This document shows positions 33,359 through 41,364 of a DNA stretch of 41,364 nt, piece after piece (positions within the stretch are counted from its first letter, which is position 1; the number at the start of each line of letters is the position of its first letter). The notes beneath the pieces were generated by a model. The model searched no databases. It saw only the letters and a program-made list of their open reading frames with translations, and was not told the DNA's origin. The translations under genes were made by a program, and so were the position numbers. Source of the DNA: an uncultured Prevotellaceae bacterium (GTDB lineage Bacteria > Bacteroidota > Bacteroidia > Bacteroidales > Bacteroidaceae). Where the stretch lies: the NCBI GenBank assembly GCA_946185225.1, contig CAMHIM010000006.1, positions 1 to 41,364 of the forward strand. The letters run 5' to 3'.

Positions 33359-33400
33359 CAAAAAAAACTCGAAAAAGGCTGTGATAATGCGGAAAATGTG

Positions 33401-33408
33401 TATCTTTG
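33401..33408 (+). promoter_or_regulatory. -7 box (TATCTTTG) for the 33429-36657 operon
   Basis: It matches TAnnTTTG, 20 bp before the ATG at 33429. Confidence 0.6.
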
Positions 33409-33428
33409 CACCGAGAAACTGAAAAAGT

Positions 33429-34076
33429 ATGCAAACGAACTCTAACGAACGCCCGACGATGAGTGTTGAGGCTGTCACGGCCTTGATGGAGCGTTGTCGT
33501 CAGGTGATGCCCCCGGCTGATGCTCCGTTCTTGCAGGCCGTTACCTCGCTGGCTCTTTCTGCCTTGCAGCAGGGCGTGCGCCCTGAAGTGACCGAAGTGC
33601 GTCCCCAGGCCTTGGAATGCGACGTAGTGCGCTTCCAGAACAACAAGGAGAAGTGGGTGGCATTTGTCGGACTGCTTGATGGCTATCCCTATGAAATCTT
33701 CACGGGTCTGCAGGACGATGAGGAAGGCATTCTCCTTCCCAAGTCCGTCACAAAGGGAAAAATCATCAAGCAGACTAATAGTGACGGCACGAAGCGTTAT
33801 GACTTCCAGTTTGAGAATAAACGCGGCTACAAGACTACCGTCGAGGGGCTTTCGGAGAAGTTCAATCCCGAATACTGGAACTATGCCAAGCTCATCAGTG
33901 GTGTGCTGCGCTACCGCATGCCCATTGCCCATGTCATCCGTCTCGTTGACGGGTTGCAGCTGAAGGACGAGAGCATCAATACCTGGAAGAATGGTGTGGA
34001 GCGTGCCTTGAAGAAATACCTGAACGACGGTACGGAGGACTCGTTGGAGGACACGGCAGATGACACTGACCTGTAG
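33429..34076 (+). CDS. Stand-alone protein like the C-terminal region of class II ribonucleotide reductase
   Basis: This 215-residue protein resembles, from about residue 64 to 202, the region that precedes the cysteine-rich tail in adenosylcobalamin-dependent ribonucleotide reductases of Bacteroidales, by my recall: KWVAFVGLLDGYPYEIFTGL, LPKSVTKGKIIKQTN, GLSEKFNPEYWNYAKLISGV and NTWKNGVERALKKY. It lacks the catalytic barrel, and it also lacks the C-terminal CxxC redox tail; its only cysteines are Cys23 and Cys64. The first 60 residues are helical and unlike the enzyme. It may be a regulatory or assembly partner, or a domesticated remnant. It overlaps folB by 17 bp. Confidence 0.7.
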   Translation: MQTNSNERPTMSVEAVTALMERCRQVMPPADAPFLQAVTSLALSALQQGVRPEVTEVRPQALECDVVRFQNNKEKWVAFVGLLDGYPYEIFTGLQDDEEGILLPKSVTKGKIIKQTNSDGTKRYDFQFENKRGYKTTVEGLSEKFNPEYWNYAKLISGVLRYRMPIAHVIRLVDGLQLKDESINTWKNGVERALKKYLNDGTEDSLEDTADDTDL

Positions 34077-34440
34077 TACAGTAGCCCTGCATGATGTGCG
34101 GCTTTACGCCCATCATGGCGTGCTGCCCCAGGAGCAGACTGTAGGGGGCTGGTATGTGGTAGATGTCGAAGTGGAGTTCCCCGTGGGACGTGCGATGGAA
34201 ACCGACGACGTTGCCGATACGTTGGACTATGCCGTTCTGCTGGACCTGGTCCGGAAGGAGATGGAGGTTCCCTCCCGTTTGCTGGAACATGTCGCCGGCC
34301 GTATTGCTGACGCTGTGGAGGAACGCTTCCCTCAGGCTACCGGGCTTGCCGTCCGACTGACGAAAGAGAATCCTCCATATGGGGCCGATAGTGCCGGTGC
34401 CAGTGTGGAGATGCATTTTAGGAAAGAAGAATCATGCTGA
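34060..34440 (+). CDS. folB: Dihydroneopterin aldolase FolB
   Basis: This 126-residue enzyme cleaves dihydroneopterin to 6-hydroxymethyl-dihydropterin, the substrate of FolK (gene at 7858). Family motifs are LHDVRLYAHHGVLPQEQ at the start, DTLDYAVLLDLV in the middle and VRLTKENPP near the end with the catalytic Lys. It overlaps the upstream gene by 17 bp and the amidase gene by 7 bp, which suggests translational coupling. Confidence 0.94.
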   Translation: MTLTCSTVALHDVRLYAHHGVLPQEQTVGGWYVVDVEVEFPVGRAMETDDVADTLDYAVLLDLVRKEMEVPSRLLEHVAGRIADAVEERFPQATGLAVRLTKENPPYGADSAGASVEMHFRKEESC

Positions 34441-35753
34441 AAAGGACGCTGTTTTGTCTGCTGGTTATCATGATGTCTGTGGCTACGGCAGTGGCTGCTG
34501 ACAATAAGTTTGTATTGGTGGTCGATGCCGGTCATGGTGGCTTTGACGCTGGTGCCGTCGGTGCCATTTCGAAGGAAAAGAACCTGACGCTGAAGTTCGC
34601 ACTGGCCTTTGGAAAGATGGTTGAACAGAACTGCCCTGACGTACGTGTTATCTATACGCGTAAGACCGATGTCTTTGTGGAATTGGATAAACGCGCAGGC
34701 ATCGCCAACCGCAATAAAGCCGACCTCTTCATTTCCATTCATATCAATGCACTACCCAAGAAGTCCCGTAAGGTATCCGGTTTCCAGACCTATACCCTGG
34801 GAAATGGTTCCGGTAGTGGGTTCTCGACGAACCTGGAGGTAGCCAAGCGTGAGAACTCCGTTATCTTCTTGGAGAAGGACTACAAGCAGCGTTATCAGGG
34901 CTATGACCCGAATTCTCCTGAAAGTAATATCATGTTTGAGTTCATGCAGGATAAGAACATGGAGAACAGTGTTGATCTGGCCAAGTTGATGCAGCAGAAC
35001 GTTTGTGCGGCTACAGGTCTTCCCGACCAGGGCGCCCACCAGGCCAACCTGGCCGTGCTCCGCCTGTCGTCCATGCCGGGCTGTCTGCTGGAACTGGGCT
35101 TTATCTCCACTCCTTCCGACGAAAAGTACATGAACAGCGCTGCTGCCACTGAGCAATATGCCCGTGGTATCTTCAATGCGTTCATAGCTTATAAGAAGAA
35201 GTTCTCTACGGGTGTCATTACTCCCTACCAGGCAGCCCCCCAGCCACAGCCCACCGTGCCGACTATCGTACCGAAGCAGCCGCAGCCGGAAGTGAAGCAG
35301 GAGCCCGTCCCAGAGCCGAAGCTTGAGCCGAAGGCCGAGTCCGTCCCTGAGCAGAAACAGGATTTGAAGGATGAGCAGAAGGCAGATACGGCAACCGTGG
35401 CGGTTTCACAACCTGCAGTGGAACCGGTACCCCAGAAGGAAACCGTCCGGCCCGCTTCCCCCGCAGTCCCTGAAGGACCCGTCTTCAAGGTACAGCTGGT
35501 TGCCAGTTCCCGCAATCTGCTTCCCAACAGTCAGCAGTTCAAGGGTGTGAAGAATGTGGAGTGTTACCGGGAAAACAACCTCTATAAATATACGGTAGGG
35601 GCCTCTGCCGACTACGACGAAATCCTGGCGTTGCGTAAGACCCTGTCCGAGAAGTTCCCTCAGGCCTTTATTGTCGCATTCCGTGGCAGTCAGCGCATGG
35701 ACATCAATGAGGCTATCCGGGAATATCAGCATAGCAAGAAAAAAAATAAGTGA
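34434..35753 (+). CDS. N-acetylmuramoyl-L-alanine amidase with SPOR-like C-terminus
   Basis: This 439-residue exported enzyme cuts the peptide from glycan in the cell wall and probably acts at cell separation. It has a signal peptide (MLKRTLFCLLVIMMSVATAVAA), then an Amidase_3 domain at about 25-240. Zinc and catalytic residues are seen in VVDAGHGGFDAG (His34), Glu48, SIHINAL and LELGFIS. A Pro/Glu/Lys-rich linker (about 250-345) leads to a SPOR-like domain (VFKVQLVASSRNL to FIVAFRGS) that should bind denuded septal glycan. It overlaps folB by 7 bp; the MCE gene starts one base after its stop. Confidence 0.93.
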   Translation: MLKRTLFCLLVIMMSVATAVAADNKFVLVVDAGHGGFDAGAVGAISKEKNLTLKFALAFGKMVEQNCPDVRVIYTRKTDVFVELDKRAGIANRNKADLFISIHINALPKKSRKVSGFQTYTLGNGSGSGFSTNLEVAKRENSVIFLEKDYKQRYQGYDPNSPESNIMFEFMQDKNMENSVDLAKLMQQNVCAATGLPDQGAHQANLAVLRLSSMPGCLLELGFISTPSDEKYMNSAAATEQYARGIFNAFIAYKKKFSTGVITPYQAAPQPQPTVPTIVPKQPQPEVKQEPVPEPKLEPKAESVPEQKQDLKDEQKADTATVAVSQPAVEPVPQKETVRPASPAVPEGPVFKVQLVASSRNLLPNSQQFKGVKNVECYRENNLYKYTVGASADYDEILALRKTLSEKFPQAFIVAFRGSQRMDINEAIREYQHSKKKNK

Positions 35754-35754
35754 T

Positions 35755-36657
35755 ATGAAGTTTTTTACGAAAGAAGTACAGATTGCCCTTGTGGCCCTTG
35801 TGGCCATTGTCGTGCTCTTCTTCGGCATGCAGTTTCTGAAGGGTTTGAGCATCTTTTCCAGTGATGACAGTTACTTTGTCAAGTTTGACGATATCAGCGG
35901 TCTGAGTGTGTCCAGCCCTGTCTATGCCAACGGCTATCGGGTAGGCGTGGTGGAAGACATCATCTACAACTACGAAAAGACAGACGACATCGTAGCCGTC
36001 ATGGGTCTGGACAAGAAGCTGCGCCTGCCTCGTGGTACTCGGGCAGAGATTGCCAGCGACCTTCTTGGCAATGTGAAGGTGGAACTTCGTATTGGCGATG
36101 CATCCCAGGGACTGCTGGCCAAGGGTGACACCATTCTCGGAGGTCAGCAGGAGGGTGCCATGGCGAAGGCGGCCAATATGATTCCCCAGATTGAGAAGAT
36201 GCTCCCCAAGCTCGACTCTATCCTGGCCAGTGTCAATACACTGCTGGCCGACCCGGCCATTGCCAGTTCGCTGCACAATGTGGACGACATCACCGCCCAG
36301 CTCAATACAACAGCCGCCCAGCTGCAGCAGATGACAGTAGCTCTTAACCGTCAGATGCCCACTGTCATGCAGCACGCTAATGCCACGCTGGCCAACACGC
36401 AGACCCTTACCAAGAACCTGAGCGACCTGGACATCGCACAGACCATGGCCCGTGTCAATGCCACGCTGGCCAATGTTGAGCAGATGACGGCCAAGCTGAA
36501 CTCCGATGAGGGGTCTCTCGGACTGCTGATGCGTGACCCCGGACTGTATAATAATCTTAATACTACGATGATTCACGTGGACTCCCTGATGCTTGACTTG
36601 CGTCAGCACCCCAAGCGCTATGTCCACTTCTCTGTTTTCGGTAAAAAAGACAAGTAA
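35755..36657 (+). CDS. MlaD/MCE-family protein
   Basis: This 300-residue protein has one N-terminal membrane helix (about 8-28), an MCE domain (about 37-115: YFVKFDDISGLSVSSPVYANGYRVG, GNVKVELRI in separate parts) and a long helical tail rich in Ala, Gln, Asn and Leu that looks like a coiled coil. It is the substrate-binding, membrane-anchored part of a lipid-transport ABC system between the membranes; its MlaE/MlaF partners are not in the window. The start at 35755 lies one base after the amidase stop and begins right at the helix. The amidase-MCE order is common in Bacteroidetes. Confidence 0.92.
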   Translation: MKFFTKEVQIALVALVAIVVLFFGMQFLKGLSIFSSDDSYFVKFDDISGLSVSSPVYANGYRVGVVEDIIYNYEKTDDIVAVMGLDKKLRLPRGTRAEIASDLLGNVKVELRIGDASQGLLAKGDTILGGQQEGAMAKAANMIPQIEKMLPKLDSILASVNTLLADPAIASSLHNVDDITAQLNTTAAQLQQMTVALNRQMPTVMQHANATLANTQTLTKNLSDLDIAQTMARVNATLANVEQMTAKLNSDEGSLGLLMRDPGLYNNLNTTMIHVDSLMLDLRQHPKRYVHFSVFGKKDK

Positions 36658-37037
36658 TTTTAATTTTGTCTAAATAGAAGAACGGGCGGTAGTCGTATGG
36701 GCCGGCCGTTTCTTACTCCCCAATTATCAGTGCGTTTCAAGGTTGCGTCCGGACGTAGAATCAGATAGCGGCAAAATCTCTTAAGGTTGCTCGTTGATGT
36801 TTCTAACATACTGAAATACAGGAGGTTTTAATTGTGCAAGACCTTAAAATGACGTTCTTCGCCGTGAAACATCCTAACGTCCCTTATGATAGGAAGTTAT
36901 GACGTTTGTACACACGCTGACCTTTTGAGGTATGTTTGCCCACGTGAGAAAAAAAAGCGAACTTTGCAATCGCAAAAGCAAAAACGACAATCTTGTCGCC
37001 TTTTAACATCTGACATCATAAACTATCAACAACGCCA
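36658..37037. other. 380-bp non-coding region upstream of dnaA
   Basis: No convincing gene lies here. I see a -7-like TAATTTTG right after the MCE stop (36661-36668), a GC-rich imperfect inverted region near 36680-36713, three GACGTT/AACGTC words (36851, 36876, 36901), the dnaA promoter, and a small palindrome CGACAA-TC-TTGTCG at 36985-36998. I found no clear DnaA boxes (TTATCCACA or close variants), so an origin is not supported. Confidence 0.6.
36905..36938 (+). promoter_or_regulatory. Likely dnaA promoter (TTTG, 22 bp, TATGTTTG)
   Basis: TTTG at 36905-36908 and TATGTTTG at 36931-36938 match the -33 and -7 elements, though the spacer (22 bp) is a little long. It leaves a leader of roughly 95 nt before the dnaA ATG. 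Confidence 0.5.
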
Positions 37038-38444
37038 ATGGTCAACGGTCATCAGGCGCTTTGGGACAAATGCCTCCTGCTGATTAAGGAGAATGTCTCT
37101 GAGCAGATTTTCAAGACGTGGTTCGCCCCGATAGTCTTCGAGCAATACTCGGAGGCCGACCACACGCTGTTGGTACAGGTGCCCAGTCCATACATTTATG
37201 AATATCTGGAACAGCACTATGTAAAGCTGTTGAGCTGGGCCTTGACGCGTTGCTTTGGTACCAGTGTCCGTCTGACTTATCGTATTGTGACCGATAAGGA
37301 GCACGGTCTGCGTCAGGATGTAGAAGGCGGTCTTCCCGAGAATGTGGAGGCACCGCACGCTTCGCGCGGCAATAAGGCACCGACGACGCTCGATGCCGCC
37401 GTTCCCCAGGACTTGAACCCCCAGCTGGACCCGAAGAAGGTCTTCCAGAACTACATTGAGGGCGACTCCAACAAGTTGCCCCGTACGGTCGGCCTTTCCA
37501 TTGCCGAACATCCGGGCCGTTCCACGTTCAACCCCTTCTTTGTCTTCGGGCCTTCCGGTTGCGGCAAGACCCACCTCATCAATGCCATCGGTGTGCGCTG
37601 TAAGGAGATGTATCCCCAGAAGCGCGTCCTCTACGTGTCGGCCCGCCTCTTTCAGGTGCAGTTTACGGATGCTGTGCGTCAGAACACCACCAACGACTTT
37701 ATCCAGTTCTACCAGTCCATCGATGTCCTCATCGTTGACGACATCCAGGAGTGGGCCACCTCGCCGAAGACCCTTGATACCTTCTTCCATGTCTTTGACC
37801 ACCTCTTCCGTTTGGGCAAGCAGATTATCTTGGCCAGCGACCGTCCTCCTGTGGACCTTGCCGGCTTCAAGGACCGACTGCTGACGCGTTTCTCCTGCGG
37901 TCTCATTGCCGAGCTGGAGCAGCCCAACGTGCAGCTGTGCGTAGACATTCTCCATGCCAAGTGCAGTCGTGACGGCTTGAGGATTCCTGATGATGTCATT
38001 CAGTTCATTGCCGAGAACGCCAACGGTTCCGTGCGCGATCTGGAGGGTGTCATCAACTCCCTGATGGCCTACAGCATTGTTTACAACAGTGCCCTGGACA
38101 TGCGTCTGGCCGAGCGTGTCCTCAAGCGTGCCGTGAAGGTCGACAACCATCCGTTGACCATCGACGACATCATGGAGAAGGTGTGCCAGCATTTCGGCGT
38201 CACCCAGCAGCAGGTGTTCAGCCGTAGCCGCAAGCGCGACTACGTCCAGGTGCGTCAGGTGTCCATGTACCTCGCCCAGAAGTACACGAAGATGCCAGCC
38301 TCCCGCATTGGTCTGCTTATTGGCGGCCGCGACCATTCCACTGTGCTTCACAGCTGCAACACCGTTGAGCAGCGGTTGAAGATAGACCAGGCATTCTCGG
38401 CAGAAATCAGCAGCATCGAGAACTCCTTTAAGTTGAAGAAGTAA
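37038..38444 (+). CDS. dnaA: Chromosomal replication initiator DnaA
   Basis: This 468-residue protein binds the origin and opens it. Domain I (about 1-85) begins ALWDKCLLLIKENVSEQIFKTWF-like; a variable linker follows to about 140. The AAA+ domain has Walker A GPSGCGKTHL (about 171) and Walker B VLIVDDIQ (about 229). The C-terminal DNA-binding domain has the signature VRQVSMYLAQKYT and IGGRDHSTVLHSC (about 428). The downstream gene starts 47 bp later on the same strand. The upstream region carries a promoter and a leader but no recognisable DnaA box cluster. Confidence 0.97.
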   Translation: MVNGHQALWDKCLLLIKENVSEQIFKTWFAPIVFEQYSEADHTLLVQVPSPYIYEYLEQHYVKLLSWALTRCFGTSVRLTYRIVTDKEHGLRQDVEGGLPENVEAPHASRGNKAPTTLDAAVPQDLNPQLDPKKVFQNYIEGDSNKLPRTVGLSIAEHPGRSTFNPFFVFGPSGCGKTHLINAIGVRCKEMYPQKRVLYVSARLFQVQFTDAVRQNTTNDFIQFYQSIDVLIVDDIQEWATSPKTLDTFFHVFDHLFRLGKQIILASDRPPVDLAGFKDRLLTRFSCGLIAELEQPNVQLCVDILHAKCSRDGLRIPDDVIQFIAENANGSVRDLEGVINSLMAYSIVYNSALDMRLAERVLKRAVKVDNHPLTIDDIMEKVCQHFGVTQQQVFSRSRKRDYVQVRQVSMYLAQKYTKMPASRIGLLIGGRDHSTVLHSCNTVEQRLKIDQAFSAEISSIENSFKLKK

Positions 38445-38491
38445 TTAAACCATTCCCCGCAGTGTTCGTCAAACTCTAAAATTGTGTGACG

Positions 38492-41311
38492 ATGAACCGT
38501 GTTCTCTTTCTTTCCTTGCTCCTTTCCATGGCCTTTCTGGGTCATGCCGGCACGCTTGACGACTTGCGTCAGGCCTTGGAGCAGTCGTCCGTTTCCCAAG
38601 TTCAGGAAAAGGTCTATGTACATACCGACAACACATGCTATTTCGTAGGCGACACCCTCTGGTATAAGGCCTACGTCGTCCGTTCCGACAACCACCGCCC
38701 CACCGACATGAGCCGCATCCTCTATGTCGAGCTGCTCTCGCCCGACGGTCTGCTCGTCGAGCGTCAGAACATCATTGTCTCCGCCACGGGCCACACCTGC
38801 GGACAGTTCGTCCTGCGCGACTCCCTCTACAGTGGCTACTACGAGCTGCGTGCCTATACGCGCTGGATGCTCAACTTCAACGTCAGTCACCACGATTACC
38901 GTACGGACGAGACGTGGTACTTCTACAACAAGCAGATGGCCGCCGACTACTACCGGCAGTGGGACGGCCTCTTCTCGCGCGCCATTCCCGTCTACGGCAA
39001 GCCCGACGAGCCGGGCGACTACGATGCCCGCCGCATGTACCAGCGTCCCAAGACGCGTCTGCCCAAGCCTAAGAAAGACGAGCTGCAGGCCACGTTTTAT
39101 CCTGAGGGCGGCCATCTGATTGAGGGCGTCGAGAACCGTGTTGCCTTCGAGCTGCACGACCAGAACGGCGAGGCGGTACAGGTGCGTGGCACCCTTGCCG
39201 CCGATGCTGCCGCCGTCCCTCTGGTGCCGCAGCACATGGGGCGTGGCGTCTTCACCGTCACTCCCGGCAGCCGTCGCCTGAAGGCCACCTTCACCTGGCG
39301 CGGCAAGGACTATACCTTCTCCCTCCCCAAGCAGGAGTCCCAGGGCGTTGCCCTGTCCCTCGACGGGGCTGTCGCCACCCTGCGTGCCCGCGGTCTCGCG
39401 TCGTCGCAGCAGTATGCACTGGCCGTTCTCACCCGTGGCGTCCTGCGCCATTTCCAGCCCCTGCAGTTCTCCGCTGCGGGTGCTGCCACCGTCACCCTTC
39501 CCCTTGACAGCCTTGCCACCGGCGTCAGCGACCTGGTCGTCTTCGATGCCGACGGCCGCATCCTGGCCGACCGCCTCTTCTTCGTCAACCACCACGATGC
39601 CGACCAGCACCAGATTGTCACCCCCGTGGCCGCCACCGAGACCTTTTCGCCCTACCAGCGCGTCGAGGTTCCCGTCCAGCTGCCCGGCGTCACCGAGCCT
39701 ACCGTCTTCTCCCTTTCCGTCCGCGACACCCGTACCGACGAGCCGTCCTACGACGACGGCAACCTCATGACCTCCCTGCTCCTCAGCAGTGAGCTCCGCG
39801 GCTTCATTGCCCGTCCCGCCTGGTACTTCGAGGGCGACGACGAGGAGCGTCGTCAGGCCCTGGACTGCCTCATGATGGTGCAGGGCTGGCGTAGGTACAA
39901 GTTCCAGGAACTGGCCGACACTACCTTCCGGCCCCGCTACGAGCCTGAGACCACCATGACCGTCAGCGGTACGGTATATCGCATGCTGGGCATCGCCGAG
40001 GTCGAACAGAGCGAGATACCCAACTGGCAGAATGGGGTAGGGCGTGTGGGCTCCAAGTCGTCCTTCCTCGATGAGGAGGAGTCCGGCGAGACGACTGACG
40101 GCGAGACCACCGAGATGGTCGATACACCCGACATCACGGCGACAGTCGACGACAATATAGAGTACGGCAGCCTGAACGATGCTAATGCCGAACTTGGCAC
40201 CGACCACAGCAACCTGCGCCGTGACGTGCTCGTTGAGGCGGAGGTCATCATGGGCGACGAGATAGCCACCGCCGTCCAGAAGACCGACCACGGACGCTTC
40301 CTCTTCCAGATACCGCCCTTCTACGGCGTCACCTACCTGAACCTGAAAGCCTACAAGGAGAAAGACTCCGTCCGCAAGGCCATGGCGTCCCGCCAGGACG
40401 TCACCACCTTCCGGGAGGATGCCTACCCCGACTACTACGTCAAGCGTGACATGCCGTACCCCGTGTTCACCCATCGCTACAACTTCTACGAGAACCACGC
40501 CCCCGACTACGACCCGTCAATGGTTCTCGACACCCTCTCCGAGCTGTCCATGGAGAACGACGTCCACCAGTTGCAGAACGTCAACGTCAAGGGGCGTCGC
40601 CGTGGCCGCCGTGCCGTCGACTGGGCGAAGCCCGCCTTTGTGCGCGACGCCTACGACCTCTATAACGATGTGACGGACTACGGTCTGTCGTTCGGCAAGT
40701 TCGACATGCGCCAGTTCCCTGCGCAGGTGTCCCGTTTCCTCTATGGCAACATGGGTCGCCCCAACATGTACAACATCGACGGCCGGCTGGAGGGGCAGAC
40801 CTACTGGCGCAACTACTCCGACATCATCGACATGGGCCCCCTCTCCGGTTTGAGTGCCGAGCTTCAGGAGGCCGCCCAGCACCTGAACAACCGTTCGCCG
40901 GCAGCCATCTACAAGAACCTGTTTCTCTCCCGTCTCCAGAACATCCGTGTCTTCAGCGACTATGAGCCGCGTCTGGAGGACTCCACGATGGTCGAGAACG
41001 AGTATACTGCCGACGTCACCGTCGAGATGTACAACATCCCCGACGACGGCAAGCAGGTCGTCTATCGAGACCGTCACATCTACTTCCACGGCTTCAACAT
41101 GCCGGAGGTGTTCTACCAGCCCGACTACGGCAGCCGCCCCGTCGGCACGCTGCCCGCCGACTACCGGCGCACGCTCTACTGGAACCCCAATGCCGTGACC
41201 GATGCCGAGGGCCGCTTCACTGCCGCCTTCTACAACAACGGCAAGGAGACGCGCATCAAAATAAGCGCCGCCGGAGTTACCCCCGACGGCCGCCTGATGT
41301 TTTCGAAGTGA
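38492..41311 (+). CDS. Large exported MG2-like / TonB-plug-like protein
   Basis: This 939-residue protein has a signal peptide (MNRVLFLSLLLSMAFLGHAG) and starts its mature part with an MG2-like macroglobulin domain typical of Bacteroidetes (EKVYVHTDNTCYFVGDTLWY). Further beta domains follow to about 480, with an acidic Glu/Thr stretch near 530-555. A carboxypeptidase-like stretch (TMTVSGTVYRML) and a plug-like region (LQNVNVKGRRRG ... YNIDGRLEG, about 690-770) follow, but no barrel. The C-terminus returns to a beta domain (TLYWNPNAVTDAEGRFTAAFYN). Its role is unknown. The start at 38492 is chosen over a GTG two codons earlier. Codon use is strongly C-ending. A terminator overlaps the stop codon. 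Confidence 0.82.
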   Translation: MNRVLFLSLLLSMAFLGHAGTLDDLRQALEQSSVSQVQEKVYVHTDNTCYFVGDTLWYKAYVVRSDNHRPTDMSRILYVELLSPDGLLVERQNIIVSATGHTCGQFVLRDSLYSGYYELRAYTRWMLNFNVSHHDYRTDETWYFYNKQMAADYYRQWDGLFSRAIPVYGKPDEPGDYDARRMYQRPKTRLPKPKKDELQATFYPEGGHLIEGVENRVAFELHDQNGEAVQVRGTLAADAAAVPLVPQHMGRGVFTVTPGSRRLKATFTWRGKDYTFSLPKQESQGVALSLDGAVATLRARGLASSQQYALAVLTRGVLRHFQPLQFSAAGAATVTLPLDSLATGVSDLVVFDADGRILADRLFFVNHHDADQHQIVTPVAATETFSPYQRVEVPVQLPGVTEPTVFSLSVRDTRTDEPSYDDGNLMTSLLLSSELRGFIARPAWYFEGDDEERRQALDCLMMVQGWRRYKFQELADTTFRPRYEPETTMTVSGTVYRMLGIAEVEQSEIPNWQNGVGRVGSKSSFLDEEESGETTDGETTEMVDTPDITATVDDNIEYGSLNDANAELGTDHSNLRRDVLVEAEVIMGDEIATAVQKTDHGRFLFQIPPFYGVTYLNLKAYKEKDSVRKAMASRQDVTTFREDAYPDYYVKRDMPYPVFTHRYNFYENHAPDYDPSMVLDTLSELSMENDVHQLQNVNVKGRRRGRRAVDWAKPAFVRDAYDLYNDVTDYGLSFGKFDMRQFPAQVSRFLYGNMGRPNMYNIDGRLEGQTYWRNYSDIIDMGPLSGLSAELQEAAQHLNNRSPAAIYKNLFLSRLQNIRVFSDYEPRLEDSTMVENEYTADVTVEMYNIPDDGKQVVYRDRHIYFHGFNMPEVFYQPDYGSRPVGTLPADYRRTLYWNPNAVTDAEGRFTAAFYNNGKETRIKISAAGVTPDGRLMFSK

Positions 41312-41336
41312 GGCCCCCGGCCTCACTTCGGTTTTT
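41304..41336 (+). terminator. Intrinsic terminator overlapping the end of the MG2-like gene
   Basis: An 11-bp stem (CGAAGTGAGGC / GCCTCACTTCG) has a 5-nt loop and is followed by TTTTT at 41332-41336. The TGA stop (41309-41311) lies inside the left arm. Confidence 0.9.
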
Positions 41337-41364
41337 CACTGTTTTCGATGTTTCGAAATCTCGA

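Noticed and set aside
33342..33932. N-terminal extension of the nitroreductase
   Set aside because: The extra frame is antisense to the next gene and lies upstream of the -7 box.
36658..37037. Replication origin next to dnaA
   Set aside because: No DnaA boxes, no clear AT-rich unwinding region; proximity to dnaA alone is not enough.
36886..37083. Short open frame of 65 codons overlapping the dnaA start
   Set aside because: It crosses the dnaA promoter and start and has no family features.
38348..40498. 716-codon open frame on the minus strand opposite dnaA's end and the MG2-like gene
   Set aside because: It is a by-product of the C-ending codon bias of the plus-strand gene; it has no signal, motifs or promoter, and the plus strand encodes clear protein families.

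Overview
The window looks like chromosomal DNA of a Bacteroidales bacterium, most likely a Prevotellaceae member with fairly high GC. Several things point there: outward-facing Bacteroidetes-type -7 promoter boxes (TAnnTTTG) before many genes, a MurF-alanine racemase fusion, a bifunctional fucokinase/GDP-fucose pyrophosphorylase (Fkp), DUF3098 and GSCFA proteins, a SusC-like outer-membrane barrel, and an M6 peptidase with a type IX secretion-like C-terminus. The gene order is mostly core. I see no insertion sequence, prophage, tRNA, rRNA or CRISPR array. The six divergent intergenic regions and the ends of convergent genes carry most of the regulatory structure.

Layout: 1-2970 holds the end of an RND efflux pump, its outer-membrane factor and an LpxA-like acyltransferase. 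A radical SAM gene (minus) diverges from an envelope/tRNA-modification run at 3950-8265: ftsX, a DUF3098 gene, uppP, truB, queA, folK. A GH28 polygalacturonase follows (8293-9765). rpsO (minus) diverges from typA. At 12278-16928 a minus-strand run encodes an acyltransferase, MTA/SAH nucleosidase and a TonB-receptor-like barrel. A YfhO membrane protein (17017-19512) is convergent with fucP across a repeat-bearing spacer. fucP diverges from fkp, which leads fkp-GSCFA-murF/alr (21091-27032). An M6 peptidase (minus) diverges from a three-gene uronate cluster at 28677-32542. A nitroreductase (minus) diverges from a tightly packed run (ribonucleotide-reductase-tail protein, folB, amidase, MCE protein). 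A 380-bp gap precedes dnaA, and a large exported MG2/plug-like protein ends the window.

The most unusual module is 28677-32542: a GatC-type PTS EIIC permease with no EIIA/EIIB beside it, a KduI isomerase carrying an apparent signal peptide, and an ExuT-like hexuronate MFS carrier. Together they suggest that the pectin-breakdown product 5-keto-4-deoxyuronate is isomerised in the periplasm and then imported. The GH28 enzyme elsewhere in the window fits a pectin diet. A second unexpected pattern is promoter geometry. All six divergent gene pairs have outward -7 boxes on both sides, and in four of them the boxes are 42-43 bp apart. Terminator-like or hairpin structures lie inside the last codons of two minus-strand genes at convergent ends. 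A 14-bp REP-like unit recurs with a 22-bp period at 19551-19629.
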